18,662 nucleotides of DNA from CAZXWK01 sp964644675. Lineage in GTDB: Bacteria > Actinomycetota > Coriobacteriia > Anaerosomatales > JAAXUF01. Every line of letters begins with the position of its first letter. Position 1 is the stretch's first letter. The notes under the pieces are model-generated. The model searched no databases and had not been told where the DNA came from. It saw only the letters and a program-made list of their open reading frames with translations. The translations under genes were made by a program, and so were the position numbers. Positions 1 through 7,948 of this stretch are shown one piece after another. The DNA lies in the NCBI GenBank assembly GCA_964644675.1, contig CAZXWK010000038.1:1-18662 (forward strand). Direction: 5' to 3'.

Positions 1-1
1 C

Positions 2-352
2 GGCGGCGTGCCGGTCATCCACTTCCCGAACGGCGCCACCTCGATGCTCGACCTCACGCAGAAGGCAGGCGGCGACATCATCGGCGTGGACTGGCGCATC
101 GACATGAAGAACGCCGTCGAGCAGATCGATCCCAAGTTCGGCATCCAGGGCAACATCGACCCGGTCGCGCTCTTCGCTCCCGACGACGAGATCGAGCGCC
201 AGGTCGTCGAGATCCTCGAGGCCGTCGGCACGCGCCCGGGCCACATCTTCAATCTGGGCCACGGCATCCACAAGACGAGCGATCCCGAGAAGGCCCGCAC
301 GCTCATCCGCCTCGTGCACGAGCACTCGGACCGCATCCGCGCGGGGGCGTAG
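2..352 (+). CDS. hemE: Uroporphyrinogen decarboxylase, C-terminal part (5' end outside window)
   Basis: The frame is open from the window edge, so this is the last ~116 residues of a longer protein (the family is usually about 340-360 aa). The C-terminal HemE signatures are visible: a G-VDW strand, the QGNIDP segment, and the motif HIFNLGHGI followed by a final helix rich in charged residues. The family decarboxylates the four acetate side chains of uroporphyrinogen III to give coproporphyrinogen III in the cytoplasm. The stop codon is 3 nt before the hemH start, so the two genes are almost certainly cotranscribed and translationally coupled. The GTG at position 8 is an internal valine and not a start. 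Family assignment is firm; only the missing 5' end limits the call. Confidence 0.93.
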   Translation, partial: GGVPVIHFPNGATSMLDLTQKAGGDIIGVDWRIDMKNAVEQIDPKFGIQGNIDPVALFAPDDEIERQVVEILEAVGTRPGHIFNLGHGIHKTSDPEKARTLIRLVHEHSDRIRAGA

Positions 353-355
353 ACG

Positions 356-1330
356 ATGGCGAGGACCGGCATCCTGCTTCTCGGCTACGGCGGGCCCGAC
401 TCCCTGGACGCCGTTGCGCCCTTCATGTGCAACCTCATGGGCCGGGAGCCGTCTCCCGAGCTCGTCGAGAGGACCTGCCGGAAGTACCTGACCATCGGCG
501 GCGCGTCGCCGATCACCGAGATTGCGAACAGTATCGGAGCGAAGCTGCAGGACAGCCTCGCCGCCGAGGGCGTGTCCGTGCCGATCCGCGTCGGCATGAA
601 GTACTGGAACCCCTACATCGCTGAGGCCGTCGACGGCCTCGTCGCCGAGGGGTGCGACCGTATCGTCACCGTCGCGCTTTCGCCGTTCGAGGCGAAAATC
701 ACGCTGGGCGCCTACCGCGAGGCCGTAGCGGCCGCGCTCGAGAAGCACCAGGGCGTCGAAGTCGTCGAGGCGCCGCTCGTCTCGGCGGTCCCCGAGTTCC
801 TCGACTACTGGGCGGGCGCCATCGCGACCGGTCTCTCGGACGTCGAGCCCAACGAGGGGCTCGTGCTGTTGTTCTCGGCGCACAGCCTGCCGGAGTCGGA
901 CCTGGTGGCCGACGACCCCTACGTCGCCGGTATACGGCGCGCGTCCGACGCCGTCGCGCAGCGGCTGGGCCTTGAGCCCGGTGCCGACACCGAGGGCGGA
1001 AACGTGCTTCCGGGCGTCTCGGCGTTCGGCAGCTCGAAGCCGCCGCGCGCGTGGTTCCTGGGGTGGCAGTCGAAGGGCGCCCGCGGTGGCGAGTGGCTGG
1101 GGCCCGACCTCGACGAGCTCATCGAAGCCGGCATGCACTCGGGTGTGACGGGTTTCATCGTCGCCCCGATCGGGTTCCTGACCGACCACATGGAGACGCT
1201 GTACGACCTCGACGTGCTCACCGCCGAGAAGGTCTACGACGGCGACCTTGAATGGGTGCGCGTGCCCGTCCCCAACGAGCACGAGATCCTGATGGACGGG
1301 GTCGCGAGAGTGATCAAGGACCTGCTCTAG
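356..1330 (+). CDS. hemH: Ferrochelatase (probably coproporphyrin ferrochelatase)
   Basis: A 324-aa ferrochelatase-family protein that inserts Fe2+ into a porphyrin. Visible family marks are the N-terminal GILLLGYGGP, the IGGASP segment near residue 49, the metal-binding histidine in SAHSLPE (His176), the WLGPD motif (residues 247-251) and the acidic residue in TDHMETLYD (Glu280). Length is normal for the short bacterial form. In actinobacteria and firmicutes HemH acts on coproporphyrin III (CpfC) upstream of HemQ/ChdC; this is family knowledge and no ChdC gene is in the window. A segment at about residues 204-232 looks longer than in Bacillus subtilis HemH. Cysteines lie only at 25, 41 and 100, so I see no C-terminal [2Fe-2S] cluster as in mycobacterial enzymes. 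It starts 3 nt after the hemE stop, consistent with coupling. Confidence 0.93.
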   Translation: MARTGILLLGYGGPDSLDAVAPFMCNLMGREPSPELVERTCRKYLTIGGASPITEIANSIGAKLQDSLAAEGVSVPIRVGMKYWNPYIAEAVDGLVAEGCDRIVTVALSPFEAKITLGAYREAVAAALEKHQGVEVVEAPLVSAVPEFLDYWAGAIATGLSDVEPNEGLVLLFSAHSLPESDLVADDPYVAGIRRASDAVAQRLGLEPGADTEGGNVLPGVSAFGSSKPPRAWFLGWQSKGARGGEWLGPDLDELIEAGMHSGVTGFIVAPIGFLTDHMETLYDLDVLTAEKVYDGDLEWVRVPVPNEHEILMDGVARVIKDLL

Positions 1331-1385
1331 TACGCACGGCGCCTCCGGCAGGGCGCTCCTCGGCACGCAACGGACAGGAGCGCGT

Positions 1386-2888
1386 GTGAAGCACGTCATC
1401 ATCATCGGTGGAGGAGTCGCAGGGCTCGGCGCGGCGTACAAGATCGCCCGCGCCGCCGAGGCCGGCCGCGACGTCACCTTCACGCTCGTGGAGAAGGACG
1501 CGCGCCTGGGCGGCAAGCTCGCCACCGACTACCCGCTCGATCCGGAGACGGGCGAGCGCTACGTCGTCGATGGCGGCTCGGACTCGTTCCTCACCGAGAA
1601 GCCCGCGATCCACCGGGTCGCCAAGCTCCTGGGCATCTTTGACGACGAGACGCCGACGTGCGAGGAGAACAAGCGCACGTTCATCGTCAAGCGCGGGAAG
1701 CTCGTCGAGCTGCCCGACGGCATCATGCTCTTCGCGCCCACCAAGATCATGCCGATGGTCACGACGCGCCTCTACTCCTGGCCTGCGAAGCTCCGGATGG
1801 GGCTCGACCTGGTCATCCCGAAGAAGAAGCTCGCGCCGGGTGAGCGCAACGACGAGACGCTCGAGAGCTTCGTCACCCGCCGCATGGGGCGCGAGTGTCT
1901 CGATCGGCTTGCCGAGCCGCTCGTCGGCGGCGTGAACGGCTCCGACCCCGCGCTCATGTCGCTCGCCGCAACGTACCCGAGCCTGCTGCAGATGGAGCAG
2001 GATCACGGCTCGCTCGTCCGGGGCTTCCTCGCCCAGCGCAAGAAGGTCGAGGAGATGAAGGCCAAGTACCCGCCCAAGCCGGGCGCGAAGCCGCGCACCT
2101 TCTTCTCGTCGTTCGCCGAGGGCATGCAGTTCTTCACCGAGAAGCTCGCCGACGCCGCCGGCCGCGAGCGGATCCGCACCGGCGTCGCGGCCACCGCGCT
2201 CTCGCGACTCGACGACGGGCGCTACCGCGTCACGCTCGACGCCGGCGAAGCCCTGGAGGGCGACGCGGTCGTCGTCGCGAGCGAGGTCTGGGCCGCCGAG
2301 AAGCTCGTGCGTGGCGTCGACGAGCGCACCGCCGACCTGCTGGCCGACATCCCGAGCTCGTCCTCGGCGACGGTCTGCTTCGCGTTCAGGTCTGAGGACT
2401 GCCCGTTCGACCCGCGCTGGTTCGGCATCCTCTCGCCCCGTATCGAGCGGCTGCCGGTCACCGGCGTGACGCTCCTGTCCTCGAAGTGGCCCGGGCGCGT
2501 CCCGGAAGGGCGCGTGCTGCTCCGCGCGTTCGTGGGAGGGCCGCATAACCAGGGCGTGCTCGAGAAGGGCGACGACGAGATCCTCGCGATCGCGCGCAAG
2601 GGCATCGAACAGCTCCTCGGCGTCAAGGCGACGGCCGAGGCGCTGTTCGCGAAGGTGTACCGCTGGGAACTCGGCATGCCGCAGTACACGATCGGGCACC
2701 TCGACCGCGTCGAGGAGATCGAGACGCGCATGAACGAGACCCCCGGTCTTGCGCTCGCCGGAGGCGGCTACCGTGGCGTGGGCGTCCCCAACTGCCTCGA
2801 CAGCGGCGAGGCGGCGGTGAGCAAGATCCTCGGCGAGTGGGGGATCGAGCTGGCGGAGGACACCGAGCAGCAGAAGCGGCTCTACTAG
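1386..2888 (+). CDS. hemY: HemY-type proto/coproporphyrinogen III oxidase, first of two tandem copies
   Basis: A 500-aa FAD-dependent amine-oxidase-fold protein. The N-terminal dinucleotide-binding motif IIIGGGVAGLGAA (residues 5-17) is followed by an acidic FAD-ribose ligand (Glu36) and RLGGK. The C-terminal FAD-binding segment carries GLALAGGGYRGVGVPNC. The PLVGGV motif in the middle is typical of HemY. The family oxidises protoporphyrinogen IX or, in the coproporphyrin-dependent pathway, coproporphyrinogen III (CgoX). The GTG start is supported by AGGAG at 1376-1380 with 5-nt spacing. It lies 55 bp after hemH and 39 bp before a close paralogue, all on one strand. HemY normally uses O2, so the electron acceptor in an anaerobe is an open question. 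Confidence 0.92.
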   Translation: MKHVIIIGGGVAGLGAAYKIARAAEAGRDVTFTLVEKDARLGGKLATDYPLDPETGERYVVDGGSDSFLTEKPAIHRVAKLLGIFDDETPTCEENKRTFIVKRGKLVELPDGIMLFAPTKIMPMVTTRLYSWPAKLRMGLDLVIPKKKLAPGERNDETLESFVTRRMGRECLDRLAEPLVGGVNGSDPALMSLAATYPSLLQMEQDHGSLVRGFLAQRKKVEEMKAKYPPKPGAKPRTFFSSFAEGMQFFTEKLADAAGRERIRTGVAATALSRLDDGRYRVTLDAGEALEGDAVVVASEVWAAEKLVRGVDERTADLLADIPSSSSATVCFAFRSEDCPFDPRWFGILSPRIERLPVTGVTLLSSKWPGRVPEGRVLLRAFVGGPHNQGVLEKGDDEILAIARKGIEQLLGVKATAEALFAKVYRWELGMPQYTIGHLDRVEEIETRMNETPGLALAGGGYRGVGVPNCLDSGEAAVSKILGEWGIELAEDTEQQKRLY

Positions 2889-2927
2889 ACGCGGCGCCGA
2901 GGCGCCCGAGACGGCACGAGGGAGCGC

Positions 2928-4418
2928 ATGAAGCGGATCATCATCATCGGTGGCGGCATCGCGGGTCTCGGCGCGGCGCTCAAGGTCAAGCGCGCGGCCG
3001 AGGCAGGGGAGAGCCTCGAGTTCGTGTTGCTCGAGCGTGACGGCCGTCTGGGCGGCAAGATCGGCGGCGAGATCGTCGAGAACGAGCACGGTCGCTTCAT
3101 CGTCGACGGCGGACCGGACTCGTTCCTCACTGCGAAGCCGGCGGTGCACCGCATCGCCAAGCTCGTTGGGATCGACGGGGACAAGATGCCCACCGACGAG
3201 TCACGCAAGCTCACGCGCATCCTCAAGAACGGCAAGCTCTACGCCATGCCGGATGGCGTGATGCAGTTCGCGCCGACCAAGTTCGTGCCGTTCGCCACGA
3301 CCGGGCTCTTCTCGTGGCGGGGCAAGATCCGCGCGGGAATGGACCTGTTCATCCCCAAGAAGAAGCTCGCCCCCGGCGAGTTCAACGACGAGTCGCTCGA
3401 GAGCTTCATCGTCCGCCGCATGGGCCGAGAGATCCTCGACCGTCTCGCCGAGCCGCTCGTCGGCGGCGTGCACGGCTCGGCCCCCGGCGAGATGTCGCTC
3501 GCGGCGACCTTCCCGAACCTGCTCGAGATGGAGCAGAAGTACGGCTGCATGATCAAGGGCTTCCTCGCCCAGCGCAAGATGGTCGAGGAGATGCGCAAGA
3601 AGTACCCGCCGGACCCCAAGAACCCCAAGACCTTCTTCACCGCGTTCAAGGGCGGTATGCACGAGCTCTCGGACGCCATGGCTGACTTCGCCGGCCGAGA
3701 CAACCTCCGCACCGGCGCGGCCGTCACCGGTATCGCGCGCGCTACGGACGGCTGGGCTGTCACCCTCGCCGATGGCACCGTGGAGCACGGCGACGCGGTG
3801 GTCGTCGCGACGGAATCGTGGGCGGCCGAGCCGCTTCTGCGACCGCTCGACGCCGAGGTCGCCGACACGCTGGCCGCCATCCCTTCGAGTTCCTCGGCGA
3901 CGGTGTCCTTCGCGTTCGACGAGGCCGAGCTGGGCATCGACACCAACGCGTTCGGGGTCCTGTGTCCCGCGATCGAGAAGAGCAAGCTCCTCGCGCTTAC
4001 CTACTCCTCGACCAAGTGGCCGGGTCGCGCTCCCAAGGGCAAGGTCCTGCTCCGCGCGTTCGTCGGCGGCCCGCAGAACCAGGCCATCATGGAGCAGAGC
4101 GACGAGGAGCTCACGGCAGTCGCACTCGCTGAGGTCAGGCGGATCCTGGGTATCGACCCGTCCGTCAAGCCGCTCTTCAGCCGCTTCTTCCGCTGGACGC
4201 TGGGCATGCCGCAGTACTCGCTAGGCCACCTCGACCGCGTAGCGCTCATCGAGGCGCGCACCGCCGAGATGCCCGGTCTGGCGCTCGCCGGCGGCAGCTA
4301 CCGCGGCGTCGGGCTGCCCAACTGCATCGAGAGCGGGGAGGCGGCCGTCTCGAAGGTGCTGGGCGATCTCGGCATCACACTCGCCGAGGACTCGGTCGAG
4401 GAGAAGCGCGCGTACTAG
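2928..4418 (+). CDS. hemY: HemY-type proto/coproporphyrinogen III oxidase, second tandem copy
   Basis: A 496-aa paralogue of the preceding gene, aligning end to end with few gaps; by eye more than half of residues are identical. It keeps the N-terminal FAD motif IIIGGGIAGLGAA, RLGGK, the PLVGGV segment, the KWPGR segment and the C-terminal LALAGGSYRGVGLPNC. No key region is visibly lost, so it is unlikely to be a decaying copy. The ATG is preceded by GAGGGAG at 2918-2924. The copies could be redundant, act on different substrates (copro- versus protoporphyrinogen) or form a heterodimer; the sequence alone does not decide. It ends the + strand heme operon and converges on the phosphatase gene 68 bp downstream. 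Confidence 0.91.
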   Translation: MKRIIIIGGGIAGLGAALKVKRAAEAGESLEFVLLERDGRLGGKIGGEIVENEHGRFIVDGGPDSFLTAKPAVHRIAKLVGIDGDKMPTDESRKLTRILKNGKLYAMPDGVMQFAPTKFVPFATTGLFSWRGKIRAGMDLFIPKKKLAPGEFNDESLESFIVRRMGREILDRLAEPLVGGVHGSAPGEMSLAATFPNLLEMEQKYGCMIKGFLAQRKMVEEMRKKYPPDPKNPKTFFTAFKGGMHELSDAMADFAGRDNLRTGAAVTGIARATDGWAVTLADGTVEHGDAVVVATESWAAEPLLRPLDAEVADTLAAIPSSSSATVSFAFDEAELGIDTNAFGVLCPAIEKSKLLALTYSSTKWPGRAPKGKVLLRAFVGGPQNQAIMEQSDEELTAVALAEVRRILGIDPSVKPLFSRFFRWTLGMPQYSLGHLDRVALIEARTAEMPGLALAGGSYRGVGLPNCIESGEAAVSKVLGDLGITLAEDSVEEKRAY

Positions 4419-4467
4419 CGCAGGTGCGCTTCGCAGGTCTGTGCGCTGCGTCGCGCGCGTCCTGCGC
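4417..4467. terminator. Possible structured region between convergent genes
   Basis: GCGCAGG at 4418-4424 is complementary to CCTGCGC at 4461-4467, and inside it AGCGCA-GG-TGCGCT (4417-4430) is a perfect 6-bp inverted repeat with a tiny loop. This 68-bp gap separates convergent hemY and phosphatase genes, where a bidirectional terminator is expected. There is no convincing U-tract, so the call is weak. Confidence 0.25.
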
Positions 4468-4486
4468 CTGGTCGCGTCCTTTCGGG

Positions 4487-5296
4487 CTAACCGGCCGTCG
4501 CCCGCTCGATGACCTCGAGCATCCGCCCGTGGAGCGCGGGGTTCGCGCAGCAGATGCTGTCCGTGGTGATGTCCCAGGGCGTGCCGTCGGTTCCCGTCAC
4601 GACGGCCCCCGCCTCGCGGAGGATGATCGCGCCGGCCGCGATGTCCCACGGCTTGAGGTAGTACTCCCAGAAGCCATCGGCGCGCTGCCCGGCGACGTGG
4701 CAGCAGTCGAGCGCGGCCGAACCGTCTCGGCGGATGCCCTGCACCGGCGCGCGCAAGAACGCTGCGAGCACCGCGAGCTGGGTGTCGAGGGGCTCGCCGC
4801 GGTCGTAGGGGAATCCCGTGATGAGCAGCGCCTCCTGGACGGTGGCGGCGTCGCCCGTTTGGAGCGGCAGGCCCTGGCGCGTCGCCCCGAGCCCCTGGGC
4901 CGCGGCGTTCATCTCGCCCAGGGCGGCGTTGTAGACTGCGCCGGCGATCGGCTGCCCGGCCGAGACGTAGCCCACTGAGACCGAGTAGTTCGGGTAGCCG
5001 TGCAGAAACGAGGTCGTCCCGTCGAGGGGGTCGACCACCCACACGTCGTCCTCGAGCGTGCCCCGCGTGACGCCGGCGAGGTCGTAGACCTCCTCCTCCT
5101 CGATGACGAAGCGGGCATCGGGGTGGCGCTCGGCGATCGCGCGCGCGACGGCGACGCCGGCCGCGATGTCGGTCTCGCTGACCAGATCGATCGACCACGC
5201 CTTGCTGCGGATCTCGCCCGCGCTTCCCTGGCGGGCCTCGAGCACGGCCCCGCCGGCACGGGCGGCGGTCATAGCGGTCTCAAGCAGTTCGCGCAC
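4487..5296 (-). CDS. Inositol monophosphatase family phosphatase
   Basis: A 269-aa member of the Mg2+-dependent FIG/IMPase superfamily. The metal-binding motif WVVDPLDGTTSF includes Asp89 and Asp92, the upstream acidic ligands lie in the EEEE run (residues 66-69), and the second motif is KPWDIAAGAIILREAG with Asp218. Likely substrates are inositol-1-phosphate, histidinol phosphate (HisN-like) or 3'-phosphoadenosine nucleotides; the family cannot be narrowed from sequence. The GTG start is chosen because CCTCCTC on the + strand (5306-5312) gives GAGGAGG with 9-nt spacing on the coding strand. It is divergent from the transketolase gene with 94 bp between the starts. Confidence 0.88.
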   Translation of the reverse strand: MRELLETAMTAARAGGAVLEARQGSAGEIRSKAWSIDLVSETDIAAGVAVARAIAERHPDARFVIEEEEVYDLAGVTRGTLEDDVWVVDPLDGTTSFLHGYPNYSVSVGYVSAGQPIAGAVYNAALGEMNAAAQGLGATRQGLPLQTGDAATVQEALLITGFPYDRGEPLDTQLAVLAAFLRAPVQGIRRDGSAALDCCHVAGQRADGFWEYYLKPWDIAAGAIILREAGAVVTGTDGTPWDITTDSICCANPALHGRMLEVIERATAG

Positions 5297-5390
5297 GATA
5301 AGGGGCCTCCTCGGGCATACTCAGAACGGGTCGGGTCCAGTGTACCCGCCACCGCGCTCGCGCGGTCCTCTTGGTCGGACAGGAGACTCC

Positions 5391-7310
5391 ATGCTCGAAC
5401 GCGGCTTCACGACGCCGATGGACGCCGAGACCCTCGCGACGCTCGCGGAGCGCGCCCGCGTCGCGCGCGGCCACGTGCTGACGGCGACGACGCTCGCGGC
5501 GTCGGGCCATCCGGGTGGCTCGTTCTCGTCGATGGAGATCTACACGCTGCTCTACTCGCTCGCGCGCCTGCGCCCCGACGAGCCTCGATGGGACGGCAGG
5601 GACCGCATCGTCGTCTCGCACGGCCATACGTCTCCCGGCGTGTACTCGGCCCTCGCGGGCGCCGGCTTCTTCGATGCCGAGCAGTTCGCGGCGCACTTCC
5701 GCCAGACCGGGAGCATCTTCGAGGGGCACGTGGAGCGTTCGGTCCCGGGCGTCGAGTGGTCGACGGGGAACCTTGGCCAGGGCCTCTCGGCGGGTGTCGG
5801 GTTGGCACTTGGGGCACGACTGACCGGTGCGAGCTGGCACACGTTCGTGGCGATGAGCGACGGCGAGCAGCAGAAGGGTCAGGTCGCCGAGGCGCGGCGT
5901 CTCGCGGTCAAGGAGCGGCTGGGTGGCCTGACGGTGGTCGTGGACTGGAACCGCGTCCAGATCAGCGGCCACACAAACGAGGTCATGCCGGTCCCCATCG
6001 CCGAGGACTGGGCCGCGGACGGCTGGCGCGTCATCGAGTGCGACGGGCACGACCTCGCCGCGCTCTACGCCGCGCTGTGCGACGCGGTGGCCGACGAGGT
6101 GCCGACCGCCGTGCTGGCGCACACCGTGATCGGCAAGGGGGTCTCGTTCATGGAGGACGTCCCCGAGTACCACGGCCGCGGACTGACCGCCGAGGAGTAC
6201 CCGCGCGCGATGGCCGAGCTCGGGCTCGACTCATCGGAGCTCGACGCGGCACGCGCGCTGCGCGAGCAGCCGTGTACGGTCGCGCCGCTCGACCACCGCA
6301 CCCCCGCGGTCCCGATCGATCCCGGCACGCCGCGCACCTACTCCGCCGCCGAGAAGACCGACAATCGCTCGGCGTGGGGCAAGGCGCTCGTCGACCTCGC
6401 GCAGGCGAACCCAGACCTGCCGATCGCGGTCTTCGACTGCGATCTTGCCGTATCGGTGAAGACGGACGGGTTCGCGGCCGCGCGGCCGGAGGGCTTCGTG
6501 CAGTGCGGCGTCGGCGAGCACAATGCGGCGACGGCATCGGGCGCGCTGTCGACGGTGCCCGGCGTGGTGTCGTTCTGGAGTGACTTCGGGGCGTTCGGCG
6601 TCGACGAGGTCTACAACCAGCAGCGCCTCAACGACATCAACGGCGCGGCCCTCAAGCTGGTGGTCACGCACTGCGGGCTCGACGTGGGCGAGGACGGCAA
6701 GACGCATCAGTGCCTCGACTACGTGGGCGCGCTGCGCGACTTCTTCGGCTGGAAGGTGTTCGTGCCGGCCGACCCCAACCAGACCGACCGCGCCGTGCGC
6801 GCCGCCGCCACCTCGCAAGGCAACGTCTGCGTCGCGATGGGCCGCAGCAAGCTGCCGGTCATACTCGGCGAGGACGGGGAGCCGCTCTTCGGCGGCGACT
6901 ACGAGTTCGCCGAGGGTGAGATCGTGTGGGCTCGCGAGGGGAGCGACGCGGTGCTGCTCACCATGGGCACGGTCGCCGGCGCGGCGGTCGCAGCCGCGGA
7001 CCTGCTGAGGGACGAGGGCATCGAGCTCGAGGTCGGCATCGCCGCGACACCGCTGGATCTTGACGACGCGGCGATGCGCTACGTCGCCGAGGCCCCGGTC
7101 GTGATCACCGCCGAAGACCACGGCGTGCGGACGGGGCTCGGTGCGTCGGTCGCGGAATGGCTCGCGCAGAGCGGCGTGGCGACCAGGCTCGTGTGTCTGG
7201 GCGTGAGTGACTACCAGAGCTCAGGAGACGCCGTGTCGCTCCTCGCGCGCGTGGGACTCGACGCCGAGGGGATCGCCGCGTCGGTGCGGCGCGCGGTGGG
7301 GAAGGGCTAG
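5391..7310 (+). CDS. tkt: Transketolase, full-length single chain
   Basis: A 639-aa thiamine-diphosphate enzyme with both halves fused. The N-terminal PP domain has the substrate histidine in SGHPGGS (His40), STGNLGQG (residues 124-131) and the ThDP/metal motif SDGEQQKG ... N (157-187). The C-terminal Pyr domain has the catalytic glutamate in GVGEHNAATASGAL (Glu376) and the GEDGKTHQ segment. It transfers two-carbon ketol units in the pentose phosphate pathway. The usual first glycine of the GDG motif is serine here (Ser157). The ATG at 5391 is chosen over a much longer upstream open frame because AGGAG at 5381-5385 lies 5 nt before it and homology begins just after. Its stop overlaps the stop of the opposing hydrogenase protease gene by 4 bp. 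Confidence 0.93.
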   Translation: MLERGFTTPMDAETLATLAERARVARGHVLTATTLAASGHPGGSFSSMEIYTLLYSLARLRPDEPRWDGRDRIVVSHGHTSPGVYSALAGAGFFDAEQFAAHFRQTGSIFEGHVERSVPGVEWSTGNLGQGLSAGVGLALGARLTGASWHTFVAMSDGEQQKGQVAEARRLAVKERLGGLTVVVDWNRVQISGHTNEVMPVPIAEDWAADGWRVIECDGHDLAALYAALCDAVADEVPTAVLAHTVIGKGVSFMEDVPEYHGRGLTAEEYPRAMAELGLDSSELDAARALREQPCTVAPLDHRTPAVPIDPGTPRTYSAAEKTDNRSAWGKALVDLAQANPDLPIAVFDCDLAVSVKTDGFAAARPEGFVQCGVGEHNAATASGALSTVPGVVSFWSDFGAFGVDEVYNQQRLNDINGAALKLVVTHCGLDVGEDGKTHQCLDYVGALRDFFGWKVFVPADPNQTDRAVRAAATSQGNVCVAMGRSKLPVILGEDGEPLFGGDYEFAEGEIVWAREGSDAVLLTMGTVAGAAVAAADLLRDEGIELEVGIAATPLDLDDAAMRYVAEAPVVITAEDHGVRTGLGASVAEWLAQSGVATRLVCLGVSDYQSSGDAVSLLARVGLDAEGIAASVRRAVGKG

Positions 7311-7873
7311 GACTCGGGGGTCGTGTCCGGCATCGGTGCGTAGGTGCGCAACGCCTCGATGATGCGCGCATGCACGTCCGCGTCGTCGCACGGCTCCGGC
7401 ACGATGCCGATGCCCTCCAGCTCGTCGAGCACGGCAGCGGCCGCGATGGGGACGGCGGCCTCGACCGGCTCCGAGAGTTCGAGCACCCACTCCTCGATCG
7501 CGTCGATCTGGACGCCGATCGCGCTGGTCTCGGGCGTGCTGCCCATGAGGTCGGCCGCCTGGAGCACGTCGATGAGCCGCACGTCGTGCAGCGAGTGAGC
7601 CACCTGGTTGGGGGCGATCTCCTCGGGCGTGAGCCGGAACACCGTTCCCGCGGGCGAGCCGGTGTCCTTGACGGCATCGACGACGATCAGGCGGTCGATC
7701 CCGCGGAGCAGGTCGAGGATCATGAAGCTCATCGTGCCGGCATCAACGACCTCGACGTTGTCGGGGAACGAGTAGCCCGAGCGCAGCAGCTCGATGACGC
7801 GCGGTCCGATGCCGTCGTCGCGCATGAGCGGATTGCCGACGCCCATGACAAGTACGCGCTGCTCAGAGGTCAC
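7307..7873 (-). CDS. Hydrogenase maturation protease (HyaD/HybD/HysD family)
   Basis: A 188-aa nickel-dependent endopeptidase of the HybD family. The N-terminal GVGNPLMRDDGIG supplies Asp20 at the position of HybD Glu16; Asp66 (IVVDAV) and His96 (SLHDVRL) match the other two Ni ligands. This family cleaves the C-terminal tail of the large subunit after the histidine of DPCxxCxxH once Ni is in place. Its likely client is the large subunit at 10174-11823, whose predicted tail is 20 residues. It follows the radical SAM gene by 75 bp on the same strand and is probably cotranscribed with it. The GTG start has a modest AAAGG upstream. The C-terminal ~25 residues are low-complexity and poorly conserved. 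Confidence 0.88.
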   Translation of the reverse strand: MTSEQRVLVMGVGNPLMRDDGIGPRVIELLRSGYSFPDNVEVVDAGTMSFMILDLLRGIDRLIVVDAVKDTGSPAGTVFRLTPEEIAPNQVAHSLHDVRLIDVLQAADLMGSTPETSAIGVQIDAIEEWVLELSEPVEAAVPIAAAAVLDELEGIGIVPEPCDDADVHARIIEALRTYAPMPDTTPES

Positions 7874-7948
7874 GAGATGCCTTTCGGACGGGGTAGGACG
7901 CGCGACTCAGTGTAGCTGAAGCCGCGGACCGGTATCGGATGGTGGGGC

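Noticed and set aside
1314..3149. 611-codon minus-strand open frame opposite the two hemY genes
   Set aside because: It is an antisense shadow of high-GC coding DNA; low complexity and no recognisable family or ribosome binding site.
5103..5390. Upstream extension of the transketolase to 5103
   Set aside because: It overlaps the opposing phosphatase gene and has no similarity to the family; ATG 5391 has AGGAG at 5 nt spacing.
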